Shown: piece by piece, positions 23,212 to 34,854 of the stretch | Layout of the letters: every line of letters begins with the position of its first letter | Position numbering within the stretch: position 1 is the stretch's first letter | NCBI GenBank assembly: GCA_047495785.1 | Contig: JBLDXI010000046.1 | Span: forward strand, 1,364,001-1,428,000 | DNA: 64,000 nt | Source: Lepidodermella squamata | Lineage: Eukaryota > Gastrotricha | Direction: 5' to 3' | Translations under genes and position numbers: made by a program | Notes under the pieces: model-generated | Seen by the model: only the letters and a program-made list of their open reading frames with translations | The model's database searches: none | Told to the model about the DNA's origin: nothing

Positions 23212-26200
23212 TTAGTTCTGGCCAACAGATGGTTTCTGCTTTCGCAAACCACGCCGCCGAGTTGTAGGAATTATTCTGCCATTATTTGCCGGCGTTGTAT
23301 TCAAGAACGTTTGCTCTATCATTCTTATAATGTCAACGGCACCCGCTGCCTTCGCCACATCTAGCGGCGTTTGGCCTTTCAAGTTGGTCGCGAACATGAG
23401 TTGCGGGCATTTCGATCGTAGATACCGCCCGACTGGGAGATGGTTGTATGTCGCGACGAGATGCATAGCATTATCGCCGTTGAACTCGGCATCGGTTGTC
23501 GCATTCGTGTCCGCGCCTCGTTCGACGAGGTATTGAACGGCTAGCAGACGGCCGTTGCCTGCGGCTCGCAGAAATGGTGTTGTCCCGTGGTAGCCTCGAT
23601 TTTCCAGACTAGCGTTCCTTGCGTCAAGCAAGTAGGCTATTATATTGGTGTGACCCCCTGTCATGGAAAAAAGACATTAATGAGCAAGTAATTATTCACA
23701 ATTCACATAATTATTTTAGCCAGAGCCAAATTTCAAGGACTGTTATTTAATTGGCACCCAATCTTTTACTCACTCTCCTTTGACTAAGGCTAAAAGAAGA
23801 GCGTGTCTCATAAGTTGCACAACCACATTTAATTTTAATTTTGAATTTAATTATTCAATTTATATGATTTTTTTGAAATTGAACCAACCGGGAGAATCTT
23901 CGGCAGACCGTCATAACAGCAAATACCCAAAACAGCAAACGCGACAAAACGGCAACTTTTTAAACTTGCGACATAACAGCAGAAACACGATGCATCTTTT
24001 ACATAGTAAGTTTTGTCGCGAAATAAAAAATTTGCTGTTTTGTCGCCGTACTGAATCTTCCTTCCTTTATACGCCATTTTACCGAAGAATTTAAAAAGTT
24101 AGCCGAAGAAACCCGCAAAACTCTAACTGGTTCGGTAATTTATGGTATTTTACTCGGTTGGACTAAATTTTTGCAGATTTTTTATTCCCATTGAATTTTT
24201 CCAAGATTTTCTGATGATGACATATATGGCTTCATTCCAGAGTTTCTGATCGGTTTTCAGTTCATTTTCTTTTTTTTCTGATTTTGTTGGCTGAACCATA
24301 AATGTTGGAAAACATTTAGCTTGAGCTAAATAGTTAGTTCAAGCTAAATTTAGGCAGGACATATGCTTAATTGAGACATCCACCCATCTTCATCCATTTT
24401 CTCTTGTCCAACTGGCCTCATTGTCTGCAGTTATCCGTTGCTTTAAAGCAATAATCTTGTTATATTCCTCCCTCGTACTTAAAGGGCTCGTCTCGCTTTG
24501 GATAATTTTTAATTGATTCTGACCTTCTTTTTGAGCTCGTTAATTAACTCATAATTAATTGAGTATGATTGATATAATGAGCTCAAGACAAACCCATCGT
24601 GATTCGTGTAACCTATTTTCTGAAAATGAGGGGTCCCGCAACCGCATGGTGCATTGAAAAAAGTGCGAAGCTAGTCGCTCAACTGAATAGCTGATATTGG
24701 CTGACTCAGATCTTCAATTCAACCCTAACCCAAGCCCTAGACTTAGGCCTCCCTAATCCTAACCCTAACCCTAACCCTAGCTCCAACCTCCAACCCTAAC
24801 CCTAACATCTAAAACATATATGCGAACAGCCATTTTCCGTTGTTAAAAATTCAAAATTGAAGCCAAAGATCACAAAAATAACAGCAGAATCCTGGAATAA
24901 TGCTAAGGTGGATTTGAAGCTTAACTGATACCTACCGGAAGCAGCAGCATTCAATGCCGTGTCATTGAGATAAGTCCGCTCTTCCAGCAACTCGGGATGC
25001 ATTTCTAACAGAAACTTGAGCACAGGTAACTGCCCAAAAGCCGCGGCTAAATGATGCGCCATGTTACCCCTCGGTTCATCGACCGCAGTTACAGAAGCAT
25101 TCCGCGACAAGAAATACCGGCAAAGCCCGAGCTCGCCCCTCGAAGCTGCGTACATCAACGGGGTTCGATACAGATTACTCGCTCGAGTTTCAATATCAGC
25201 AGATCGGTTTTCTAACAGATAAGCCACCATGAACATGTTAGCGGCTATTGTCGCTCGGACGAGCACTGTTTCGTTATTGTCATTCTTCATTTCGATCAAA
25301 TCGGGAAACTTGTCCAGCAAATACGACGTGATAAGTGTTCGATTGAACTCGACCGCTAAATGGATGGCTGAGTTGCCCTGGGCGTAATCTCTAGCTCTAA
25401 CATCAGCCCCATGTTCGACTAGGACCTTCACAACACCAAGAGATTGTTCCTCGGGTAGGGCCTGAATCGTCAAAGCGTTGAGTAAGGGTGTCCGTCCAAG
25501 ATTCCCGGCACCCCGATTTTCGAGATTCGCAGATTTGTTCAGGGCGAGAAACTCAACGACCGAAACTTGGCCTTTCAACGCGGCTCGATTCAGAGGGGTA
25601 TCGTTGAGTGAAGTCCTGACTTCGGTTAGATTGCCATCGTAGTTCAGCAGGTAGTCCAAAACCCTTAACTGGCCATTCTCCGCAGCGAGATGGACAACAT
25701 TCCCACGGCCTTTGTCGCTTTCAGCAGCTGATAGAGACGCGTTTGCTACTTCAACGAGGAATTTAACAACCTCAACATTGCCAGCCATTGCTGCTTTCAT
25801 TAGCGGGGTTCTGTAACCCTCCCCGCGGACTTCGATCTTAGCGGAGAAGTTTTGAACAAGTAGTTGGACAACACTCAGCTGGTTTTCTTCCGCAGCGATC
25901 AGTAATGGTGTATTCGAGGCATTGTTACGAGCTTCCACTGTATCAGGAGCTGCATGGGCTAGAAAAGCGACTACTTCAGGCAAGTCATTCTCCGCAGCTA
26001 GATGGATTGCCAGTGAGTTTTTAGACATATCCCTAGCTCTGATATCAGCACTCATGTTATTGACGAGGTACTTCACGATGCTAAGCTGACCCTCTGCAGC
26101 TGCTTCCATCAAAGGTGTCCGGCCGTAGTTGTTTTCGTTCCGGTTTTCAACCAGGTCTTTACGCTCTTCAGCTATTTTAACCTGCCGTTCGAGCATTTCT

Positions 26201-26702
26201 ACAAGGATTGACAGGTCGCCTGAAGCAGCGGCTTGGTGAACTCTCCACGCCTCTGCTTTCACGTCTAGAAACAGAAGGTTTAGGGTTTTGGATTTCAGAA
26301 CTGAGACGCATACCCATGACACATTTTCCGATAGGAGGCCACCAATGCTCGCGTGTGACGCAAACACTGATTTCGTCACCTTGCACGTGGAAACCAGCCC
26401 AGCAGCGCAATGTGACAACGGTTTTTGCAGGGACAACGGTATTATTCTCAATCTCAGTCTCGTTTGCTACTAAATCGCCCAGGTCGATCACCGGAACAGT
26501 GCACTATAAGACATGGATAACGCGAGGATTACTGAAGCTGGAAGAACTAACATTTTCGAATTCTCCATTTTCCGACGGGAGAAGGTCGACCAAGTCAGAA
26601 TCCTAGAAAGAGGTTTCTAAATAAGTCATGACAGCAGGTTCAACTAACCGCAATTCCATTTGTTATAGAAATTGTCAAAATAAGAGAAATCCACAGAGAC
26701 AT
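23212..26702 (-). CDS. secreted Sushi-ankyrin repeat protein
   Basis: Five exons (26649-26702, 26552-26602, 26314-26503, 24936-26264, 23212-23657), 689 residues. Exon 1 is a signal peptide, MSLWISLILTISITNGIA. Exon 3 is one Sushi/CCP module with four cysteines (CTVPVID, VVTLRCWAGF, ISVCVTREHWW, PIGKC). Exons 4-5 hold 16 ankyrin repeats, then a basic tail. The repeats follow a three-repeat super-period: RTPLM types (2, 5, 8, 11, 14), GN..HLA types (3, 6, 9, 12, 15) and NDT/NET types (4, 7, 10, 13, 16). More than a dozen N-x-S/T sequons fall in the repeats (NMS, NFS, NAS, NLT, NDT, NKS, NRT, NET, NRS). No transmembrane segment is seen, so I infer secretion. Ankyrin repeats are usually cytosolic, so this layout is odd. 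The 1,278-bp intron 4 carries repeats. Confidence 0.85.
23658..24935 (-). other. 1.28-kb intron of the Sushi-ankyrin gene with repeat content
   Basis: More than 20 times longer than the gene's other introns (46-49 bp). It contains a half-copy of the foldback family found at 51010 (CGTGTCTCATAAGTTGCACA near 23801), a patch of GACAAAAC-type repeats (about 23890-24050), the intronic motif GCTAAGGTGGA at 24902, and the CCCTAA tract at 24722-24810. Confidence 0.6.
24722..24810 (+). repeat. degenerate (CCCTAA)n tract inside an intron
   Basis: Runs of CCCTAA interrupted by variants (CCCAAG, CCTCCCTAAT, CTCCAACCTCC). Same orientation as the 7645 tract. It lies in the long intron of the Sushi-ankyrin gene. 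Confidence 0.85.
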
Positions 26703-27037
26703 GATGCGATTTGTATTTGACTTTGATCTGAGCTTAAGTAGAAGTAAAACTAGAATTCTGGGTGCCAATTCAACGCCGCCAGTGCAGCACTTGCGTAAAT
26801 GTTGCCATATTAATAGATTGAAACTAAGACGACGCTGCGTCGTATTTTTCCTTATGGCTCGATTTTCATTGATGCTCTGCCTTTCACCCTGGCCCCTACT
26901 ACGTCAATGCATTCGGATGCGTGACCTTGATAAAAGACATAAACACCACCACAGAAAACGTCCCTGTATTTGTTTTCAAGAAGAAGTAACACAGCAAAGC
27001 AAAAGATGGTCATATTAATTGATGATAAGTTGAAGTT
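26703..27037. other. spacer upstream of the Sushi-ankyrin gene
   Basis: 335 bp between two minus-strand genes: promoter of the Sushi-ankyrin gene and 3' UTR of the four-TM gene. Nothing else recognised. Confidence 0.45.
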
Positions 27038-28903
27038 CTATTCCGTTTTCGTGTGGCTGATCGAACTGCGGTTACTAGGCCTCTAAAATTATTCAAAGTA
27101 TCATTATGTGAGCATTCTTTTCGATGACTCACCGTTGTTAGACTTTCGTGAATCTTGTTTATTGGCAAATTCATAGGGTAAACCTTGCCGAGAGCAAAGC
27201 TAGCTCGTCGGATAGTAGTTGGATGCATAGGCCTCTTCTCATCAAACTTCTGTGCGATAGGCTCGAATGGAACCGGCTTGATCACTTCAGAAATCTCCAG
27301 GGTCAACTCGTGCTCGTAAAGGCAAACCAGAACGAAAAGTACCATGCATTCGAACCCGGAGATGAGAAAGAAGTACCCAGAGATACCAGCACGCCACATG
27401 CCCTGTTGGTTACAATTGTAAGTCGTGTAAAGCAAGGCGAAATCGTCGAATGCCGCGACTCCGCTAAACAGCGCCAGAACCATTGACGCCATGAGCATGT
27501 AGGAAAATTTGCGGAAATAATCGTTGATTGCTCTCATATCAGTTTTGATAAACTCTCTATCACGGCGGAAGAATCGTAACCGTACTGCCAACATGACTAG
27601 AACGACGAAATTTAAAGCCGCGGCTAAGAAGCTCAAAACGTATAAGCATTGAAGAACGGAAGCTTTCAACGGCGCCATAGCTCCCAGAGTTACGTAACCG
27701 ATCACAGCCGGCTTAGCCATGGAACTGCCGTTGATAACGTCGTTTCCAAACGCAATGAACTTCGTGGCATCCACCGTCATGCCAACTGAAAATGTGTCGT
27801 TTAGCTGTAGAATTTCGCAGGTATTAGAGCTATTCGTTGATAAGTCGCTGCATAAATTCCCATCGCTAGCTACAACATCCAGGGCAACCAAAGCTGCGGA
27901 CTGATTCGAGTCGTAGTGAATTCCGACGAAATCACCCTGGTAAATCGCTATCCTATCATCGACATTAATTACAAAGGCTTGAAGGCCAGGGTCGGTGATT
28001 TGAAGTTGATTCGAGTCGACCAGAGTAAGCTTCGAACGATTCGCTACAAAACGCCATACGTCGATGTTTATCGTTCCCGTAGTTGAGGCGACTATGTCCC
28101 ATTGGCGCAGATCGCCCGAACATTGGAACTGCATCTTCGGGAAAAGGTAGGAGCCGAAAGGGGGTAGAGTGACATTGGTCGAGGAAATACCGACACCAGG
28201 ACTCTCCTGAGCTATTGCTTCTTCATAAACAAACCTACTGTCCCCCGTCGTGCAAATATCGGAGTTTGCATCGCCACCGGGTAAACACTGGTCTGGAAAA
28301 TGAATCATTTTAACTTATAGAAGGAAGAAAATGACCAGTCTCACCATCTGGTCGGCAAGTAGGAGCTTGGGACCATACACATCCTGATGAATTGCAGGTA
28401 CAAAAAACGTCAGAAGCGTATCGCATCGTCGATAGATATCCCTCCTGGCAAGTGTATCTTACATGGACAGCGCCATACTGAGTGTCATTCACGTAAGTTG
28501 CGCCTTGAACGTAAGGCGCCTGACTCGGGTCACACGTGTCGAAAACTCCGGCAGTACGGCGGCTCGTCAGATTTTTGCCTAAGCCATCTTTCGGCAGATA
28601 TTTCACCTTCGCCGCAGATATGAAGTTCATGTTGAAATCTCCCAGCGGGGCGCAGAAAATTGTTTCGAAATCTGTAGCAGCCAGGGCTTGTTCAATGTCG
28701 AAGATGCCATTTGTACTCGTTGCGTTGTGCCGCGCTAGACAGGCATCCCATAGACCGACTTGCACGCGGTCAACTTCGCCGTCATTCTCGCTAAAGTAGA
28801 CGTACTGCAGGCGTCGTGGGACTAAAATAACGCCGAGCAGGCAAATTATGATAGTTGCTGATAGAACTATACACACACGAGAGAGAAAGGTAACCCGCTT
28901 CAT
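27038..28903 (-). CDS. four-TM protein with large glycosylated ectodomain and a Sushi-like module
   Basis: Three exons (28345-28903, 27133-28292, 27038-27082), 587 residues. TM1 is near the N-terminus (VCIVLSATIIICLLGVILVP). It is followed by roughly 340 extracellular residues, then three helices: VLQCLYVLSFLAAALNFVVL, FSYMLMASMVLALFSGVAAF and ISGYFFLISGFECMVLFVLV. The topology (TM1, long loop, TM2-4) resembles the claudin/PMP22/clarin arrangement but the loop is far longer. The first part of the loop ends in a CCP-like module (YTCQEGYLSTM, VFCTCNSSGCVW, APTC), and the rest is rich in beta-prone and NxS/T sequence. The last 15 residues come from a small exon, chosen because the donor GTGAGT and acceptor TTTTAG are good and in phase. 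No known family is assigned. The neighbour gene also has a CCP module. Confidence 0.75.
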
Positions 28904-29123
28904 GGCGATATAGAGCGAAGAATGAAGGAATTATAATCGAGCTTACAAGCAACATAATACTGCTGCCAATCATTTAGAATCAGCTAATATTTCTCACCTT
29001 GAAGGAATATTTAAGGCAGATAACGATTTATTTTCATCACTCTGTCATGTCAGAAGACGATTTTGATTTCGCCGGGTTAGCGGCGAAAGAGAAGCACCAA
29101 TCAATATCATAAATGTCCTATTA
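28904..29123. other. short spacer
   Basis: Promoter of the four-TM gene and 3' UTR of secreted protein S1 (TTTATT near 29028 is a minus-strand AATAAA). Confidence 0.4.
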
Positions 29124-30344
29124 TTAGTTATCACCACGGCGCGGAGGGCGTCGAGCTCCTTCACGTTGGAATGGAGTTTGGCCAAAAACGTTATTCGCAA
29201 CTCCGCCATTCGTAGCTCCTGCAGCCACGGTTGCGTTACCTAAACAGTAGGTCTGGGTTTCGTAGACAGTTGGAGAGTTGACTTGCGTCTCGCCGGTTGG
29301 GCAGGTCTTAGATGCCAGCGTAGGCCTGCAGAAATACTTGTTCTTGTCAGTGTTCTTACATATAATGTAGGAGAGCTGAAAAATCGAACTTTTCAACGAA
29401 ATTCCAATGATTCGAAATATTTATTTACCGTATTAAGGTAGCTCAAGCAATCGAAACGGGTGCTGTTCAGGGTGTTTAGAACGTCGGCAGCGGCAGAAGA
29501 CGGGGCTGTTGCTGAGAAGACCTGGTCGCTGAGAGGAGCCATATTGAATGGGCAGAATGTGAAATCAGGGAAGCAGTCGGGTCTCCAGGCAGTTTCGTTG
29601 TAGCAGGGAATAAACGCGTAGTAAAAGGCAGCGGCTTTAGCCGAGGCGAAAGTTTTGGTTGAAACCTTTTCCTCGCCAGTAAAACAGCCCGGTGTTTCAA
29701 GGCGGAGCTTGGGGAAAACTAGCTTTCCTGGTCCTCTTCGCTCGCGATTCTTGCCAGGGCCGAAGTTTTGGCGGATGGTGCAGCGAAGGTAAGTCTTGCT
29801 AATGTCGCTACAGGAATCAGTCCAGAAACGCATGATTTCGTTGGTTGGCTGGCTCAAGCGGTAAACCAAGTTGTTCTGAAAAAACAGAAAAATGAAACTC
29901 AAGGATACAGGCTGGCTATTTCAAACATACTGTAGCATCAACGGTTCCGTTCGGGCAAGTTTCGTCTCCTTTCGGCGAATAAGCTCCACATTTGAATAGA
30001 AGCTTAGTTCCGTTTCGCTGGAAGCAGACGGACTGATCAAGAGGCTGGCTGCTATTTAGGGGTTCAGCTCCAAAGTCTACTCGGCCATCGCGACGAATTG
30101 TGCGATTGAAATCCTTGTTTTCTTCTGGCATTTCGATTTCAGCAGAATCTGTGTAGGCAGCCGAACTGTTGCTCTGGCCAGGAGCAGCTGGGACATCTCC
30201 ACCAATGCCTTTCGTTTTTGCTTTGTCATTCGCCTTGTCCTGAGCAGCGATTGTTTCCAATTGAGCAGACCTGTCGGTTGATGTGCAGGCCTCCACAACG
30301 CTGCTACACAGCAGGATAGATAGAATAAATTGCTTGAAAAACAT
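29124..30344 (-). CDS. Cys-rich secreted protein S1 (unassigned tandem family)
   Basis: Three exons (29931-30344, 29429-29875, 29124-29375), 370 residues. Signal peptide MFFKQFILSILLCSSVVEA is followed at once by a Cys (CTSTDRSAQ). Family motifs in order: GDVPAAPGQ, IRRDGRVDFGAEPL, QSVCFQRNGTKLLFKCGAYS, DETCPNGT, YRLSQPTNEIMRFW, YYAFIPCY, DCFPDFTFCPFNMAPL and NSTRFDCLSYLN, with last-exon text YFCRPTL and PTVYETQTYC. Even spacing of about 16 cysteines suggests disulfide bonding, and NxS/T sites are frequent. I do not recognise the family. Closest paralog is S2; S3 and S4 share the central motifs. A TATA-like GCAATAAAAA lies about 60 bp upstream (30401-30410). Confidence 0.85.
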
Positions 30345-31109
30345 TTCTTCAATAAAAAACTAGGTGGGCAAAAATGAAGCTATGCAAATATTTTGAGCCC
30401 TTTTTATTGCCTGTAAACAGCTACGGTATATGTATAACTATACTGTTTCCTGTTACAGATGAGTGCCACGATTTTATTATATACAAATGTGATATACATT
30501 TGTCATTACTCATACGAGAACGCTTGCGTCAATTAAATGTTAAGCGTGTAGCCTATTAAGATGCTGTCATCTTAATAATATAATCAGCCTGTTTCTTTCA
30601 TGACTTCCACGGCGAGCTTTCTCGACTTCCCAGCCCCCACTTTGGCACTCATTCGCTGCGCCGTTTTCATAAAAAAATGACAAAATGACCCAGGGTAGTT
30701 TTTTTTATGAACAAGGTGCCGCAGGTCAGCTTTCCAGGTGTGGAAAATCGCACAATAAAGTCCGAATGTTTAGGCCCATATTTTGTCTATTTAGGAATTC
30801 AAATTTGTTGGCTCAAGCTTGGTTTTTGTCTAGGGCGCTACGTTAATTTTCCTATTATTTCTCTTATTCGGTAAAGAGTGGCTGCGCTATGAAGAAATAT
30901 CGTATGGTATTTTAGCCGTGTTCGAAGTTCGAACAACATTTTGGAAACGCTCAAAATGTGTTACTTTCGTTGGCGGCGAAAATAACGAAAATAACAGTTC
31001 CGTGAAGTTTTATAAGTAGCCCACATTTTATTTCATCTGGTTGTTCTAAGAAAATGATAACTGTCGCTTAGCACCATTTTACATTCTACTGGTTTTTCTG
31101 GTTTTCGCT
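30345..31109. other. spacer between S1 and S2
   Basis: 765 bp with the S1 promoter (TATA-like box at 30401-30410 on the minus strand) and the S2 3' UTR. The plus-strand frame 30374-30559 shows no domain. Nothing else seen. Confidence 0.5.
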
Positions 31110-32313
31110 TCATTTGAAACCGTTTCTTGGGCGTTGAGCTGCGAATCGTTGAAAGGAGGTTGGCCCAACAACACTGCTGCTTCCCCCTGCAGTGGTTGCC
31201 GCAGTGAAGCAAGCTGTCTGTGTTTCGTAGACAGTTGGCGCATTAACCTGAGTCTCGTCAGTTGAACACGTCGCGGACACTAGTGTTGGTCTGCAGTAAT
31301 ACTTGCTCTGCGAGTTCTTGCACAAGACATACGAGAGCTGAAAAGAAACCATGGCGTAAAATTCTGTTAAACGCTATCTGTGAAATGTAATTACGGAATT
31401 AAGGTAAGCCATGCAATCCGCTCGAGTGCTATTCATAGTAGTAAGAACATCGGCTGAAGATGCAGCAGTTGCTTCAAACACTTTATCGCTAAGAGGTGCC
31501 ATATTTTGCGGGCAGAATGTGAAGTCTGGGAAGCAATCGGGGCGCCAAGCTGTAGTGTTGTAGCAGGGAATAAATGCGTAGTAAAAAGCAGCGGCTTTCG
31601 CCGAAGCGAATGTCTTGGTAGAAACTTTCTCTTCGCCAGTGAAGCAGCCTGGAGATTCGAGGCGAAGTTTCGGGAAAACCAACCCACTCGGTCCCCCGCC
31701 TCGAGGCTTCCCAGGGCCGAAATTCCGTCGAATAATGCAGCGAATATAGCTTTTAGAAACATCGCTACATAAATCGGTGTAGAAGCGCATGATTTCGTTT
31801 GTCGGCTGGCTCAATCGGTACAGGAGACCACTCTGTATCAGAGGCAATTTAAAAAGGGCTATGAGGACTCGAATTTCAAATTACTGATGCATCGGTAGTG
31901 CCGTTTGGACATGATTCATCACCTTTTGGGGAGTAAGCTGCGCATTTAAACAGCAACTGGGTTCCGTTTCGCTGGAAGCAGACGGACTGATCAAGAGGTT
32001 GGCTGCTGTTCAGAGGCTCAGCCCCGAAATCCGTTCGCCCATCGCGACGAATCGATCTATCGAAATCTTGGCCTTCGCCTGGCATCATAATCTCAGATGA
32101 GTTGGAATAAGCGGCGGAGGAGTTAGTTTGTCCAGGTGCGGCCGGGATGTCCTGGCCGATTCCTCTCACCTTCGATTTGTCATTGGCCTTATCAGAGGCT
32201 GAGATCGCCGCGAGTTGGGCCGATTTGTCGGTTGTTGTGCAGGCTGAGACTAAACTCCATCCTAAAATAGCGGCAAAGAAGGCGCAGAAAACTAATTTTC
32301 TGAGATAATACAT
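31110..32313 (-). CDS. Cys-rich secreted protein S2 (same family as S1)
   Basis: Three exons (31885-32313, 31395-31832, 31110-31337), 364 residues, with intron positions and phases identical to S1. Signal peptide ends SLVSA, mature start CTTTDKSAQ. Motifs QDIPAAPGQ, RRDGRTDFGAEPL, VCFQRNGTQLLFKCAAYS, YRLSQPTNEIMRFY, TGEEKVSTKTFASAKAAAFY (shared word for word with S1), CFPDFTFCPQNMAPLSDKVF and PTVYETQTAC. The pair S1/S2 is a recent duplication. Tail differences: S2 has GGSSSVVGPTSFQRF, S1 ends PPRRGDN. A TATA-like CTATTTAAG lies 57 bp upstream of the ATG. Confidence 0.85.
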
Positions 32314-33127
32314 GTTTCTTCTTCTTGAGGGAGAGTTCTGAGCGATTCTCGCATCTCATTCTCCGACGCTTAAATAGCATTGGCTGCTGGTCATCTAGAG
32401 GTACGCTTTCCTGTTTGAAAAAACTAGGTTATTTAAAGTGTATACCGCCACAGTATAATACGTTATCATTGCGTAATTGTACTTCATTTCACATCTGTCC
32501 ATTTTGCCCTTTTGGCATGATTTATTACTACTCATAGCGTTTTGCAATTATTAATTCAATTTCTTGGTATATTTTTGTATTAATATATGGAATACTAGCT
32601 TTCCTGTTATTTCGTTAACTCGTTCGCTCGCGTAATTGTTTTGGACCGAGGCGTCAGCTTTGCATGCGCTGTTGGTATTCTGTTAGTAAAAACGTGTTTT
32701 TTGCCGGCATACCTATATTTTTATTAGTTACAAAGTGTCAATTTAATTTCTGGAACTGTTCCAAGCATAAGCCTCTTATAGTATAAGTTTTCCCCGTTAT
32801 ATTAAAGGATCTGCTATTTAATTGCTTATAACTTGAACCTAAATCAAATTCCAGTTGAACCCTATGATTTCTGTTAATGAGATCAGCTTTTGCCTTTTAC
32901 GTTGAACATTTTGCCAGAGGTTAGAAGCTCAATAAAGAAACATACAGAACTTAAGCCTGCTGTTTTCACTGTTATCCACGATCGTCTCGTAAAACGAGTC
33001 ATACCAGATGGACAAAGAGTTGACCTGGGAGCTGGGAGTATTCCGAGAAGCGGTTGTAAAGGGGCTCCTATTCTCAAAATCTGTAAGCTGTCTTTACTTG
33101 AGCTTACTAATGGAGTTTTATTCCTAA
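32314..33127. other. intergenic region upstream of S2
   Basis: The S2 promoter is near 32370. The rest is AT-rich with no gene I recognise; overlapping frames around 32883-33227 on both strands carry no domain. Confidence 0.45.
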
Positions 33128-33972
33128 TGGTGCGTCCACAAACTAACTTCGGAGAGGGTGACTTCGGAGACCGAACTTGAAACTTCGGAACACTCAAGCG
33201 AAACTTCGGTGACGTTATCAGTGGCAATTTCCGCGCGCGCGCGGCATGAGTCGTCCGAAGTTTCTATTGTTTGCGGGCCGAAGATTTCGAGTGCGCGCGC
33301 ATGAGTGCGAGCGCGCTCAAACTAGAGAAGGGGCCGCAGGGTAGACACAAATTTTTTTCAATTCCACTTAAATTCTCAAAATTCCTAAAAAATAAGACGC
33401 GAAATGCGACGACGATAACAAAAAGCTAAATTTCGACGCGAAATTCACCATTTTTCAGAATAAATCAAAAATTAAATTTTTTTCAGCGCGCGCTATAAGC
33501 TATTTTTAAAAGCACCCGATAATTTCTATACTGAAATTGTTTTTGTGAAAACAAGGATTTGACTGCGCGCGTTTCATATACTTGAAATTTACGTCATTTT
33601 CGTCATTTATAGTCAATAATACGAATTAAAGATGCCACAGGAACAGTTAATTTATGTCGTCGCCCTACCTCGCGCGGTCAAGTGGCCGCGCGCGCGTGCG
33701 TACGTAGTAACTTCGGACACGCACAAACTTCGGTTCGGAGGCGCTTCGGAGAGCAGTTGTGGGCCTCTCCGAACCGAAGTTTGCGCGCGTCCTTTGTCCA
33801 GTGCGTGCGCGCCGCCCATTGTTCTCCCTTCGGGCGCGCAGTCCGAAGTGCGCGCGTTTGTGAACGAAAATCTCAAACTTCGGTCAGCGATTACGCAACT
33901 TCGGAGAGCGATTACGAAACTTCGGAGGCTAAAACTTCGGACGCGTCTCCGAAGCAGTTTGTGAACGTAACA
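33128..33972. mobile_element. foldback MITE 1, TAA target duplication, CTTCGGAG-rich
   Basis: An 845-bp element bounded by TAA on both sides (33125-33127 and 33973-33975). Termini are inverted: left TGGTGCGTCCACAAACT, right ends AGTTTGTGAACGTAACA, 14 of 17 positions matching when folded. Inside both ends are many copies of CTTCGGA / TCCGAAG in both orientations, with GC-rich CGCGCG stretches. No transposase frame. A 3-bp TWA duplication is typical of PIF/Harbinger-type elements, so I infer a non-autonomous member. Confidence 0.75.
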
Positions 33973-34036
33973 TAAGGTCGAAATTACCTCATTTTATAGC
34001 CCTTTTAGTTTTCCAATCCACAGTACTTTCCTGTTA

Positions 34037-34854
34037 AGCTAGGTTCACGGACTCGGCGACTGCGCGACAACGCGACTGTCGCGGGTGTGTCGCACCAAAA
34101 CAGCGACGCGACACACACAGATAGTCACGCTTGAAAATTCTGTCGCGCGCGACAAACTGTTGTTGTGGCTCAACTGGGTTCCGTCCGACCCCAAACGTCG
34201 GTCGCGCAATTACGGGTAAAAGCGAAATAAATTATAATTTTCAAAATATTATTGGCCGCGCGCATGTCAAAGGGCTACTTTACAATTTCACGGCGGTTTT
34301 TGTTCTGAAATAAAATCTTCAAAATTCGTTATTGAATGAATACAGGTTTCTCGCGCGAAAAAAATAAAATTAAAGCCTATACACCTTGTATCGAGTCCGA
34401 ATAAACCTGAGTTTTGCGTGGTTGGCATTTCATCTTGTGCGAGCGGGCGGTTTATTGTTATTATTATTATTATTACTATGGCATTTGATCTTTGCGGGCG
34501 GGCGGTTTATCGTTATTATTATTACTATTATTATTGCCTACTTGCCTCCAACTTGTCGCGTTGTCGCGTTTTCGCGCCCAATACAGGCTATTTTCCCCTT
34601 CGCGACGCGACAAGCGACAAAATCCATTGTTCTTTCTGTCGCTCGCTGTTACGCAACGGCCGTCCATCCCTATTGTTCGCGCGCCTGTCGCGTCGCTGAC
34701 TCCGTGAACACCCGAGCGTTTTGTCGCGCGCAGCATTGATGCGACACCCGCGACACGCGCGACACCGCCGAGTCCGTGAACAAGTGCGCGACACCGGATT
34801 TGTCGCGCCGCTCAGTTGTCGCGCGCGACAAATCGCGAGTCCGTGAACCCAGCT
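34037..34854. mobile_element. foldback MITE 2, TTA target duplication, GTCGCGCG-rich
   Basis: An 818-bp element flanked by TTA (34034-34036 and 34855-34857). Left end AGCTAGGTTCACGGACTCGG, right end GAGTCCGTGAACCCAGCT, so the termini fold on each other over about 20 bp. Subterminal zones repeat TTGTCGCGCGCGACA-like words in both orientations. The centre carries a duplicated unit (GCGGGCGGTTTAT followed by an ATT/TTA microsatellite, 34443-34540). No coding frame beyond repeat-derived ones. It sits 64 bp from element 1 and has the same architecture with different sequence; inferred PIF/Harbinger-like and non-autonomous. Confidence 0.75.
34443..34545 (+). repeat. duplicated GCGGGCGGTTTAT unit with (TTA)n microsatellite
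   Basis: Two copies of a roughly 55-bp unit, each starting GCGGGCGGTTTAT and followed by an ATT/TTA run, lie in the middle of MITE 2. Confidence 0.7.
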
